Both the position numbers and the translations under genes were made by a program. A stretch of DNA of 64,000 nt from Phycisphaerales bacterium (GTDB taxonomy: Bacteria; Planctomycetota; Phycisphaerae; Sedimentisphaerales; Anaerobacaceae). Below the pieces are notes generated by a model. It was not told the DNA's origin. It did not search any database and was given only the letters and a program-made list of their open reading frames with translations. Shown in pieces: positions 25,334 through 33,733 of this stretch (positions within the stretch are counted from its first letter, which is position 1; each line of letters begins with the position of its first letter). Location of the stretch: assembly GCA_030602885.1 (NCBI GenBank), contig JAUVYV010000004.1:58294-122293 (forward strand), written 5' to 3'.

Positions 25334-26830
25334 CTACCGGTTTATGTTGACAAGCTTGCGTATCCCGTAGCTTCGACTTATGAGCACATCGGCGGCAGGC
25401 AACTGGTCACGGGCAATGACAACCCTGGGATTATCGAGCTCGAACTCGAACACATCGTACCGGGCGTCGTGGTTCAGCTTCTGCGCAATGAGAATATCCG
25501 AGACAGAACCTATCTGCATACCGTTGACTTTTCTGACTACGATTCGGCGCAGGTCCTTGTAGCCAAGGTTTATCTCGGCAGGCAGCACATAGCTTAGTAT
25601 CACAATGTCACTTCGCTCAGGGCTCGGCTCAAAAGCCATGTCACGATAGTAATGGTACAGATGCGGCGCGACCTTGCCCTGCCAGTCGGAACCCCAGCTC
25701 GTCAGATATGAACGGGTCAGCTTCTGGAATACGAAACCGCCTGTGATAACGTATTCCGGCTGTAGGCCGTACTCGTAATAAGGAATAAGCATCTGCTGAG
25801 CATCGAAGTTCTCGGCTTTGACCTCTATTTGCTGTTGGCTGCCGTCACGCCAGATGTCAAAACTGATGATATCACCGACTTCGTGATTGGTTATCAGATG
25901 ATGGAAAAAGATGCGGTCGTGCAGCGGGTCGAGGAATCTGCCATAAGAATCGAGCTCGTGTCCGTCTATGGCAAGGATAACGTCGTCGGCCCTGAGCAAA
26001 TCGGCGCCCGTTCCCAGACCACGGACTTTAGACACCCGCACACCGTTTTTGACCGAAGCAGGCATCTTCAAGTATGCGCGCATCGCAGGGTCGCGCAAAT
26101 TCGCGGCAGCGAAACCCACCAAAGGAGCTCCACGGTATTCGCCGTCGGCTGCATCGGCCAGGAACTTATTGATAACAACGGCAGGGATGAGTCCGGCTTC
26201 CTTTGTCCCTTTGCTCCAGCAGGCAATTGCCACCGGTTTGGAACCGTCACAATAGACCTGCCCCGTACTGGTCTCGCCGGAAGTGTTGGTGACAATATAA
26301 TTCAGGAAACTGGCGAAGGAAACCGTCGAGCGACGAACCCGCGCCCGGTCGAGATAACCGTGGCCGGTGTTAAGCTGACCATTCTCGCTCAACCGGTAGT
26401 AATTAAGTTTTGCGCCGGGCTCAAACTGCTCTGTGAACTTTACCGGCCTTAGCGGCTCTGTCATACTATTTGCATCAAGCTGCAGGAGGGCAAGGTCGTT
26501 CTCGTAATCGATTACTTTTATCGTCGCCGGGATATACTCATTCTGACCGAAGCGCCGCACTTTTATCAGCCTGGCGTCGGTCAGATTCCATGCCGGCGTT
26601 ATCACCTCATAGCCGCCGACCGCACAGCCGATGCCGCTCTTGCGCTTAACGTCGGCATTTCTCCAGGGCCGAAGCCGGTCGTAAGGATAAGACGAGATGT
26701 CGAGATAGACAATGGACTCCTTCATCTGCTCTGGCACATCAACGTAGTCGCGCTCGGCGGCAGCCGGCAGCGAGCAGCCGGTCAGGCACAACAGCATTAA
26801 GACGATAAGACAAAGAGCCGGTGCTTTCAT
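25334..26830 (-). CDS. Trypsin-fold PDZ lipoprotein, catalytic His lost (pseudoprotease)
   Basis: The 498-aa protein has a lipobox (CLTGC, Cys19) and the same trypsin-fold plus PDZ layout as the HtrA protein encoded just upstream. Aligning the two by eye, the His segment TNAH becomes TPAW (Trp81), the Asp is kept (Asp112 in ENDLALL), and the Ser block GNSGGP becomes ETSTGQ (Ser188). A PDZ-like region (RVSKVRGLGTGADLLRADDVILAIDGHEL) and a second C-terminal domain follow. Loss of the His should abolish peptidase activity, so a binding or regulatory role for the partner protease is likely. Its ATG overlaps the partner's stop as ATGA. Confidence 0.8.
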   Translation of the reverse strand: MKAPALCLIVLMLLCLTGCSLPAAAERDYVDVPEQMKESIVYLDISSYPYDRLRPWRNADVKRKSGIGCAVGGYEVITPAWNLTDARLIKVRRFGQNEYIPATIKVIDYENDLALLQLDANSMTEPLRPVKFTEQFEPGAKLNYYRLSENGQLNTGHGYLDRARVRRSTVSFASFLNYIVTNTSGETSTGQVYCDGSKPVAIACWSKGTKEAGLIPAVVINKFLADAADGEYRGAPLVGFAAANLRDPAMRAYLKMPASVKNGVRVSKVRGLGTGADLLRADDVILAIDGHELDSYGRFLDPLHDRIFFHHLITNHEVGDIISFDIWRDGSQQQIEVKAENFDAQQMLIPYYEYGLQPEYVITGGFVFQKLTRSYLTSWGSDWQGKVAPHLYHYYRDMAFEPSPERSDIVILSYVLPAEINLGYKDLRRIVVRKVNGMQIGSVSDILIAQKLNHDARYDVFEFELDNPRVVIARDQLPAADVLISRSYGIRKLVNINR

Positions 26831-28350
26831 TGCTGAATCTCCAATTTGGCCTCTTCGGGTATGTTGTATTTCGCAAGTATCAGCGGATTTCTTACCAGAG
26901 CTGCGCCGTCGTCCAGGATTAGAGGGCTTTCAACGCCCATAAACTTAATCGAATGGAAACCACCGACCGGTCCCTTGAACGCACGATAGAGGTCATCAAG
27001 GGCCCATACCGCTGTGCCGTTGACACTTTCGAGCACCTGACTTTTGAAGCTGCCTGCGTAAGCATTGACCTGGTCGGGCATTATCTCGGCCAGCACCACA
27101 TACTCCTTGCGCTGCCGGTCGGTATTCAACTGAATGGAATTGTTGAAAAGATACCGCAGATAAAACGGCATATCCGTAATCCAGTCCCCCCCCCAGGTTT
27201 CGAGAAAATTGCGCGTGGCCGGCACAAAAACAAGCCCGGCAAAGCATACGTAGCGCGGCGGGAGGTCATACTGCCTGGCATATTCAAAGACCGGCCTGTT
27301 CAGAGCCACCGTGGCTGTGGCTTTGTTGAGCTGTCCCTGACGATAGAAAGTCAGCTCAACGGTTTCTCCCATCTGTTTGCTCTCGACGACCTCGGACAAA
27401 TGCAGCTTCAGCCCGTAGATGTCCACCCTGCCGTCGTTGTCAATGTTGTAATCGTCAATCTGTGTCAAGACGTCATCCGGCTCAAAGACAGACTCGACGG
27501 AGCTGTGCATCAAAGTGCTTATCACAACCACACCGTCCTGGTCATCAGGGACCTTCAGATAGTCCCTGTAGGCGGGGTTATGCAGCCCCTGATAGAGCAT
27601 AACACCCAGCGAGCCGAATCCGTCGTATCTGCCGTCTTCGATATCGGCGAGAAAATGCCTGACCACGGTTGTCGGAATCATATATCCGATATTCTCGGCC
27701 TGCCTGAGCCCCTGAAACGCGACTCCGATCACCTTTCCATCCTGCATCACAGGCCCGCCGCTGTTGCCGGGGTTGATGGCGGCGTCGGTCTGTATCACTA
27801 AGTGGGAGTCGGCGCCGGTGTGCGCGTAATTGTCCATCTGGATACGTGAGACGACCCCTTCGGTAACCGATATGCGCCGCCCGCCGACGGGAAACCCATA
27901 CGTGGAGACCGTAGTGTTAACCTTCGGAAGGTCGGCGAACTCCAGCGCAGCGGTGTCGTCAAAGAAACTCTCGTCATCGACGGCAAGAATCGCCAGGTCG
28001 CAGTCATGGCCGATGAACGCAACCCTTGCCGCGTAGCGTTTGGCGACCTTCTCTTTTTGCAGCTCGAGGTATTTGTTGTTGCTGACGTTGTGGGCGTTCG
28101 TGAGAATTCTCTTGCCTTCGATGATGAAGCCGGAGCCGACCCCCTGAGTCATTGCTTTCTGCTCCCAGGGCGTGACATAGTCGAAGTCCTGCCCGACACT
28201 GCGTATCATAACCACTGATTTCTCAAGCTCTTCCGGCTCGACAGCCCGCAGCGCAGGACAGAGGGCCGCAACAATCAAAAACGCAACCATCACATCGAGA
28301 AATGTGTGTTTACAACAGACAGACCTTTGTCGAGTAGGCCGAGTAGACAT
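26827..28350 (-). CDS. HtrA/Deg-type serine protease with PDZ domains
   Basis: This 507-aa exported protease has a signal peptide (about residues 18-36), a trypsin fold with triad His87 (LTNAHNV), Asp118 (HDCDLAIL) and Ser197 (NPGNSGGP), a PDZ domain (about 245-350) and a C-terminal domain with a second PDZ-like part. The long tail (PPRYVCFAGLVFVPATRNFLETWG) resembles the Deg9-like subgroup rather than E. coli DegP. It should degrade or chaperone misfolded periplasmic proteins. It is translationally coupled to the His-less paralogue downstream, so the two probably form a mixed complex. Confidence 0.9.
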   Translation of the reverse strand: MSTRPTRQRSVCCKHTFLDVMVAFLIVAALCPALRAVEPEELEKSVVMIRSVGQDFDYVTPWEQKAMTQGVGSGFIIEGKRILTNAHNVSNNKYLELQKEKVAKRYAARVAFIGHDCDLAILAVDDESFFDDTAALEFADLPKVNTTVSTYGFPVGGRRISVTEGVVSRIQMDNYAHTGADSHLVIQTDAAINPGNSGGPVMQDGKVIGVAFQGLRQAENIGYMIPTTVVRHFLADIEDGRYDGFGSLGVMLYQGLHNPAYRDYLKVPDDQDGVVVISTLMHSSVESVFEPDDVLTQIDDYNIDNDGRVDIYGLKLHLSEVVESKQMGETVELTFYRQGQLNKATATVALNRPVFEYARQYDLPPRYVCFAGLVFVPATRNFLETWGGDWITDMPFYLRYLFNNSIQLNTDRQRKEYVVLAEIMPDQVNAYAGSFKSQVLESVNGTAVWALDDLYRAFKGPVGGFHSIKFMGVESPLILDDGAALVRNPLILAKYNIPEEAKLEIQQ

Positions 28351-28724
28351 AATATGGTTCCTTCATTTAGGTTTAATTTGTTTTCTCTGTTTCTCTTGCC
28401 TTTCGGTATCAAGAGTGCCACAATATTTAACCTTGTGAGGGGCCCCCGCTCCGCGGGAACCAACTTCAATGCCCCTCACAGAACCGGACTTGAAGATCTC
28501 CCACATCCGGCAGATCATCCATTGACCACATCAAACACATTTGCTGCGAGTCAAAGGAATTTTCCCTGTATCGCCGCCGGTGCTTATCATAAATCCGATA
28601 CAGAGTTTCATATGTCGTTTGGAATGTTTTCATTATGCTAACTTGAAAGTGAGCGGCCGAGTTTACGAGATCCGCTCCACTGCCTCGTTAGGAGTCTTGA
28701 GCTATTCTTCCTGATCTGTCTCCG
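28351..28724. other. Gene-free stretch with a group II intron remnant
   Basis: No gene is seen. The notable content is the domain V-like hairpin and following stem at 28435-28516 on the minus strand. The rest is low in features. Confidence 0.5.
28435..28516 (-). mobile_element. Degenerate group II intron 3' end (domain V/VI remnant)
   Basis: On the minus strand, GCCGGATGTGGGAGATCTTC and then AAGTCCGGTTCTGTGAGGGG follow the layout of a group II intron domain V (GAGCCGGAU...GUCCGGUUC) and the adjoining GUGAGGGG. A second stem follows, with GTGAGGGGC at one side and GCCCCTCAC at the other, enclosing CCCGC...GCGGG. The catalytic AGC is altered to TGC, and no reverse transcriptase gene is nearby, so I read it as a dead remnant. 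Confidence 0.45.
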
Positions 28725-28928
28725 TTAGCCGCCCGTGCTGGGACCTTGAGTACGGGCAATTTTGCGCTCAATCTGTCTGAGTCTGCGAAACACCCCGCCT
28801 AAGCACATACCTAAGCCAATAGCGAAAATAACAGTGAGAGGAAGGTTGGTTGCGGGAGCCAATGCGCCTACTGCCAAACCAAGGCCTGCGGTGGAAATGA
28901 CAAAGCTTGTGTTGAGCCGCTCTTTCAT
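28725..28928 (-). CDS. Small membrane protein, unknown function
   Basis: About 67 residues with two hydrophobic segments (TSFVISTAGLGLAVGALAP and LTVIFAIGLGMCLGGVF) joined by a short PATNLP turn and ending in a basic tail (RRLRQIERKIARTQ). I do not recognise a family. ATG 28928 is chosen because TTAGGA lies about nine bases upstream; ATG 28940 is the alternative. It stands between an intron remnant and an ORF6N gene in what looks like an accessory stretch. A real gene is likely but not certain. Confidence 0.5.
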   Translation of the reverse strand: MKERLNTSFVISTAGLGLAVGALAPATNLPLTVIFAIGLGMCLGGVFRRLRQIERKIARTQGPSTGG

Positions 28929-29045
28929 GATTGGTGTCATCCTAACAATGATTATGCAGTCTGTATAAAACGGCAAAGACAGGCTGCTGGTTTCTATATA
29001 AGAAGTTGCCGTAACTTCTTATCCTGTATCCCAAATTCTTCTCCA

Positions 29046-29582
29046 TCAATTTTTTGCTTCATTTTTTTTGCTGTGAAAGCCGAAGGGTTGTTTGGGCTTA
29101 GCTTCTTTGGCAATCATATACTTTAGAACGGCAAAAACATGCTGGAATTTTTCATCGTATTTGCGTTCCATCGATTCGATTTTGCGGCGCAAAAGAGCGT
29201 TGCCGGCAAGGATTTCCCGCAGTTTGACAAAGGTTCGCATTATGGCGATATTGACCTCAACAGCGCGTTTGCTCCGCAGAACGCTGGAGAGCATTGCCAC
29301 GCCCTGCTCGGTGAAAGCGTAAGGATTATGGCCACCTAATGACTTACGAGAAGGTATCACATTTTGTGATAGCAAGACCGTAACTTCTTTATCTGTGAGT
29401 TGATACATAAAATCAGATGGAAACCGCTCGATATTACGCTTAACCTGCTGCCTCAAAGCAATTGGCTTGACTCCATAAAGAGAAGCTAAATCCTTATCCA
29501 GCATCACCCTTTGCTTGCGGATAAGATAGATGCACCGCTGGATTCGCTCGGCTGGGATAATTAAACCTGTTTTCTTGTCCAT
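29046..29582 (-). CDS. ORF6N domain-containing protein
   Basis: The 178-aa protein begins with the ORF6N domain (RCIYLIRKQRVMLDKDLASLYGV, then QVKRNIERFPSDFMYQLT), followed by GGHNPYAFTEQGVAMLSSVLRS and a helical tail. ORF6N is a DNA-binding domain common in phage antirepressors and in stand-alone bacterial genes carried by mobile DNA. No other phage gene lies nearby. Its function in a chromosome is not established. It is isolated, with 354 gene-free bases upstream. Confidence 0.88.
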   Translation of the reverse strand: MDKKTGLIIPAERIQRCIYLIRKQRVMLDKDLASLYGVKPIALRQQVKRNIERFPSDFMYQLTDKEVTVLLSQNVIPSRKSLGGHNPYAFTEQGVAMLSSVLRSKRAVEVNIAIMRTFVKLREILAGNALLRRKIESMERKYDEKFQHVFAVLKYMIAKEAKPKQPFGFHSKKNEAKN

Positions 29583-29936
29583 ATTTGCTTTTTCCGTTCT
29601 TTTTTGCGGTTTTTTCGCCTAACTTCATTAAAATCAAGGATTTAAACGCCCTGCCATAAAGTAAACCGCCTCAGCGGAAAAGTCAAATCGCTTTTTGCTC
29701 ACATCAGCTTGCTTGGCGCTGCTCATTTTCTTCCTTCCGCTTTCATCTCAACTGATTAAAAGCCGCCGTGATACTACCACACAGCCGCTGCAATGACAAT
29801 GCTTTTAGCCCCCCCAAATAGTCCTCAGCTCAAACCCGACTCTAATCCACACACCCCCAAATTTTAATTACCATACCTTTGCTTTTGCCTTATAATAGTC
29901 CGCATAACCGACAAAAACAAAACTGAGGAGCATGTT
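29583..29936. other. Intergenic stretch upstream of ORF6N and the PEGA gene
   Basis: Apart from the promoter at 29868-29896 for the PEGA gene I see nothing distinctive here. It is AT-rich near the ORF6N start and contains no open frame with coding character. Confidence 0.4.
29868..29896 (+). promoter_or_regulatory. Sigma-70-like promoter for the PEGA lipoprotein
   Basis: TTACCA (29868-29873), 17 bases, then a perfect TATAAT (29891-29896). The ATG follows 40 bases later with GAGGAG as ribosome site. Confidence 0.6.
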
Positions 29937-30347
29937 ATGAGCAAGTCTTCTTCAACAGTTATGTTGCTCGTCACCCTCGTTGCAGCGATGTCTCTCCTCG
30001 GCTGCGTCGAGCGCAAACTCACAATAAACACCCAACCACAGGGGGCAGTCGTCACTCTCAACGACGAGGAAGTCGGCCTCTCGCCTGCCACGGTCTCGTT
30101 CAACTGGTACGGCGACTACAATGTCAGGATAAGCAAAGAAGGATATGAAACCTTAAAGACCCACCGCAAGCTGAAAGGCCCCTGGTACGATTACTTTCCA
30201 TTCGACTTCTTCGCACAGGTACTCAATTCGAAAAGAATCGTCGATTCCTACGAATGGACGTTTGAGCTGGAGCCGAGCAGAGAGATTGGTACCAGCGAGC
30301 TGATTAACAGGGCCGACGTGCTGAAAGCTCAGCTCGAAAGCAACTGA
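29937..30347 (+). CDS. PEGA-domain lipoprotein
   Basis: The 136-aa protein has a lipobox signal (AMSLLGC, Cys23) and then a PEGA domain (RKLTINTQPQGAVVTLNDEEVGLSPATVSFNWYGDYNVRISKEGYET). The C-terminal part (KGPWYDYFPFDFFAQVL) is as in other PEGA lipoproteins that follow this short architecture. PEGA domains are found in surface and cell-envelope proteins; the molecular role is unknown. It has its own promoter and is convergent with the exosortase operon; a hairpin across 30349-30375 separates them. Confidence 0.88.
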   Translation: MSKSSSTVMLLVTLVAAMSLLGCVERKLTINTQPQGAVVTLNDEEVGLSPATVSFNWYGDYNVRISKEGYETLKTHRKLKGPWYDYFPFDFFAQVLNSKRIVDSYEWTFELEPSREIGTSELINRADVLKAQLESN

Positions 30348-30348
30348 C

Positions 30349-30375
30349 CTGTTGCAGGGCCGCCCCCTACAACAG
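30349..30375. terminator. Hairpin between convergent genes
   Basis: CTGTTGCAGGG and CCCTACAACAG pair with one mismatch around GCCGC. There is no T tract. It lies between the PEGA gene and the last gene of the exosortase operon, overlapping the latter's final codons, and may act as a weak two-way stop or 3' stabiliser. Confidence 0.4.
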
Positions 30376-31305
30376 ATTATCCCGATACCACTCTATGGCC
30401 TTTGCCAGGCCTTGCTTGAACGAGACTACGGATTCGTAGCCAATTAACTCTTTCGCAAGCGTGATGTCCGCAAGAGAGTGCTTTACGTCACCGGGACGAG
30501 GGTCGGTATACACAGGTTTGACGTCCTTACCGACAGCTTCATTAATCGTACCTATAATCTGATTTACCGTCACCGCTTCGCCACAGGCGATATTGATGAC
30601 CTGGCCTTCGGTCTTTTTCGTTCTTGTGGCAAGCAGGTTGGCTTCGACAACGTTATCGACGTAAGTAAAGTCTCTGCTTTGTTCACCATCGCCATAAACG
30701 GTCGGCTGCTCGTCTCTCAGAATAGCCGTGACAAAAGCCGGTATGGCGGCGGCATACTGGCTCGCGGGGTCCTGATGCGGGCCGAAAACATTGAAGTATC
30801 GCAGAGAAATCGTTTCAAGCCCGAAGACCTTGTAGAAAACCGAGCAGTAATATTCACCCACCAGCTTCGCAGCAGCATAGGGTGAGAGCGGATTCGTCGG
30901 CATCGTCTCGACCTTCGGAAGAGTCGGCGTATCGCCATAAGCAGAAGAGCTGGCGGCAAAGACGAAGCGCTTTATGCCGGCATCGCGTGCGGCCAAAAGC
31001 AGAGTGAATGTCGCATCTACACAGTGTTTGTGTGTTGCAGCCGGGTCATCCACACTGCGAGGGACGGAAGGCAGCGCACCCTGGTGCAGGACGACGTCGA
31101 TATCCTTCATAGCGGCTCGGGCAACTTCTGCGTCGCCCATGTCCGCCTCGATGAAATCGACCTTGTCGATAATACCCGCAAGGTTGGCCTTTTTGCCCGT
31201 GAGAAGGTTATCGACGACTCTTACGAAACAGCCGCCTGAAACGAGTTTTCTGCAGATGTTCGAACCGATGAATCCGGCTCCGCCGGTTACCAAAAACCTG
31301 TCCAT
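30367..31305 (-). CDS. NAD-dependent sugar-nucleotide epimerase (GalE/WbpP-like)
   Basis: The 312-aa short-chain dehydrogenase has the Rossmann motif VTGGAGFIGSNI near its N-terminus, a catalytic SSSAYG and YAAAK pair, and the GEQSRDFTYVDNVV motif of UDP-hexose 4-epimerases. The sequence YCSVFYKVFGLETISLRYFNVFGPHQDP fits the UDP-GlcNAc/UDP-glucose 4-epimerase group; exact substrate cannot be told. ATG 31305 is chosen over the upstream frame because GGAAGGA precedes it. It ends the exosortase operon and should supply a precursor for the exported polysaccharide. Confidence 0.88.
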   Translation of the reverse strand: MDRFLVTGGAGFIGSNICRKLVSGGCFVRVVDNLLTGKKANLAGIIDKVDFIEADMGDAEVARAAMKDIDVVLHQGALPSVPRSVDDPAATHKHCVDATFTLLLAARDAGIKRFVFAASSSAYGDTPTLPKVETMPTNPLSPYAAAKLVGEYYCSVFYKVFGLETISLRYFNVFGPHQDPASQYAAAIPAFVTAILRDEQPTVYGDGEQSRDFTYVDNVVEANLLATRTKKTEGQVINIACGEAVTVNQIIGTINEAVGKDVKPVYTDPRPGDVKHSLADITLAKELIGYESVVSFKQGLAKAIEWYRDNLL

Positions 31306-31374
31306 CCGATAGTTCCTTCCGGTAAAAACGGCCGATGCGTCACACGCTGTGCGCTGCGTCTCAGGCACCGGCTA

Positions 31375-33618
31375 CTAAATCGGGCGAGCAAGCTGAAGCT
31401 TCTGATATTCCCGGTAGGACCTGAACTGCTCACGGAAATAGCCGCCCTTCAAAGTCTTTACACCGAGCAGCACACAGCCAATTATCTCGGTATTGACGCT
31501 TCTCAACTCCCGTATAGTCCTCAGGGCAGCACCTCTTCTTGTAGCGGCTGCGTTAAAGACCAAAATGGTGCCGTCAACACATTTTGCCAGCACTTTGGTC
31601 TCGCTGGCGAGCAATACCGGCGGGCCGTCAACAATGACATAATCGTAGTTTTGACGCTGCTGTTTTATCAGCTGCTCCATCCGGGCCCCGCCGAGCAGCT
31701 CTGCCGGGTTAGCCGGCATAGGCCCGGATTCGATTATGTCAAGCCCCTGGATCCCGCTGGGTCTCACAACTGCAGCGTAATCACACTGGCCCAGCAGAGA
31801 ATTGCTCAGCCCAAGCCCCATTTGCTCGCCCGTCCGGTTTTGAGCCTGCCGGCCGGGGAATATGTTATGCAAATTAGGCCGTCTGAAATTGGCATCGATG
31901 ATCAACACCTTCTTATTGTCGGCCACGAGAGTCGTTGCAAAATTGACCGCTACGGAGGTCTTGCCGTCAGCCGCCACGCCGCTGGTGACGAGCAATGCTT
32001 TTGTCGATTCTGCAGAGGCTGAGAGCCTCAGATTAGTTCGAAATCGCCTGTAGGATTCACTTATGATAGAGTAGGGGGCCTGACGAACGACCAGTGCCAG
32101 GTCAACGTCCTCGACCTCATCATCTTCAGCGGCATCGGGAATCATACACAACAGCGGGATGTGCAGGTATCTGGCAATATCCCGTGGGGTCCGAACAAGG
32201 TCATTAAGCACTTCAATCAGAAAGGCAATACCGACACCGAGCATCAACCCCAACATGGTCCCGCCGGGAAGGAACACCCGCCATCTGGGAAAACTCATCT
32301 CCAGCGGCTCGGGGGCACGGGCCACAAACTGTACCTTAGGTGTTTCAGGATCGTCGTGTATAATTTTGAGTTTCTCGGCTTGCTGCTTAATCGAATCGAG
32401 CATCACTCTTCGTTCATCTCTTATAGCCACTCGCTGCTGGTACTGGGCGCGCGCCAAGTCAAGGTCTCTCTTTTTGGCAGCCGCTTCCTCGCGCATCCTC
32501 TCAAGCTCTTCGAGTTTTCTTTCCATCGTAATAAGCATATCCTGTGCGTTTCGAAGGTTTGACTGCCTCGTTTGCTCAGCGATTGTCGCCTTCCTTATCG
32601 CTCTCTCTTCCTCGATGGCGTTTATGAACTCACGTATCTGGCGCACAACTCTGTGATTTTCACCGAACTTGCTCAGCGAACTGGCAAGCGCCGACTCCCT
32701 CAGCGCAAGCTGCTGGGCAAGCATAGTCATCACCGGATCACGCTCAACTTGTCGCTCTACCTGCACCTGCACCGGCCCGGTCGCCTGTTCTTCCAACCTC
32801 TCTATGGTCGCCTGCGTCTGACCTATGTCCATTACCAGCTCATTCTGTTGCATCTCCAGATCGGCCAGCTTCCTCTCGATAATCGGCTGGAAAGCATGCT
32901 CTTCAAGATCACTGAAGCCGTACCTTCTGCGAACATCATCAAGAGCGGCTTCGGCATCTCTCAAATCGCTTTGGATGCGCAGCCGCTGGGTTTCAAGACG
33001 GGTCAGTTTTGCAGTAACTTCCTCCCTCTTCTTGCCGCCCTGCATACTCAGGAAAAGCTGAACCATCTCGTTCACTATCAGCGCAGACTCCTCCTTGCTT
33101 CGGCATGTCATCGACACAATGATAGAATCGCCGTCTCGCTGAGGAGATGCACCAAGACGCTTTTTCAGATTTCGGACGGCCTTTCGAATCCGGTCTGCCT
33201 GAATGTCCCCGAAACTCTGAAACCATTCGGTCTGCTTAACTTCGTCCCTTGTGAGCAGCTCCTGCAGAACGTTCTGGCTTTTCAAAAGAGCGGCCATGGA
33301 AAGCCGATACCCATATTGAATGTCCTTGGCTACCATAGGCGCCTGGACGACGGTCGGGTCTTTTACGATCGGCGGCAATACGCGTATAAAGGTCATAGCC
33401 CTGTATTTCGGCGCATATCTCTTCAAGAGAAACCAACCGGCAGAACCACAGCAGGCACCGAATATGGTCAAACCAATAATCAGCCAGACGTGCCGCCGCA
33501 GCATCCCAATTATTTCCTTCGGCGTCAGAGCTGCCTGAGGCGGCCCCCCGGATGCAGCCGGTCTAAGCGGCCCGCCTCTGCTCTGTGTGCCTCGAACGAT
33601 ACGTTGTTCTTCTCTCAT
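31375..33618 (-). CDS. Polysaccharide chain-length/tyrosine autokinase (Wzc-like)
   Basis: The 747-aa inner-membrane protein joins a Wzz-type chain-length domain to a BY-kinase domain. Transmembrane helices lie near residues 45-65 and 445-465, with a long coiled coil between (about 195-420). The kinase part has Walker A (SGVAADGKTS), Walker A' (LIIDANFRRP) and Walker B (YVIVDGPPVL), and the C-terminus carries three Tyr in GGYFREQFRSYREYQK for autophosphorylation. It would control polymer length during export. A Pro/Gly-rich N-terminus precedes the first helix. It follows the TPR gene in the exosortase operon. Confidence 0.92.
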   Translation of the reverse strand: MREEQRIVRGTQSRGGPLRPAASGGPPQAALTPKEIIGMLRRHVWLIIGLTIFGACCGSAGWFLLKRYAPKYRAMTFIRVLPPIVKDPTVVQAPMVAKDIQYGYRLSMAALLKSQNVLQELLTRDEVKQTEWFQSFGDIQADRIRKAVRNLKKRLGASPQRDGDSIIVSMTCRSKEESALIVNEMVQLFLSMQGGKKREEVTAKLTRLETQRLRIQSDLRDAEAALDDVRRRYGFSDLEEHAFQPIIERKLADLEMQQNELVMDIGQTQATIERLEEQATGPVQVQVERQVERDPVMTMLAQQLALRESALASSLSKFGENHRVVRQIREFINAIEEERAIRKATIAEQTRQSNLRNAQDMLITMERKLEELERMREEAAAKKRDLDLARAQYQQRVAIRDERRVMLDSIKQQAEKLKIIHDDPETPKVQFVARAPEPLEMSFPRWRVFLPGGTMLGLMLGVGIAFLIEVLNDLVRTPRDIARYLHIPLLCMIPDAAEDDEVEDVDLALVVRQAPYSIISESYRRFRTNLRLSASAESTKALLVTSGVAADGKTSVAVNFATTLVADNKKVLIIDANFRRPNLHNIFPGRQAQNRTGEQMGLGLSNSLLGQCDYAAVVRPSGIQGLDIIESGPMPANPAELLGGARMEQLIKQQRQNYDYVIVDGPPVLLASETKVLAKCVDGTILVFNAAATRRGAALRTIRELRSVNTEIIGCVLLGVKTLKGGYFREQFRSYREYQKLQLARPI

Positions 33619-33733
33619 TTAATTTCCAATTCACGGCTCAACCACACAAAAGTCCGTCGTCACCCACTCTCCCACACAAGGCCTGCCCACCATGGGCTTA
33701 TAATAGCCCTTTCCTTCACAAAGCCTCTTTTCT

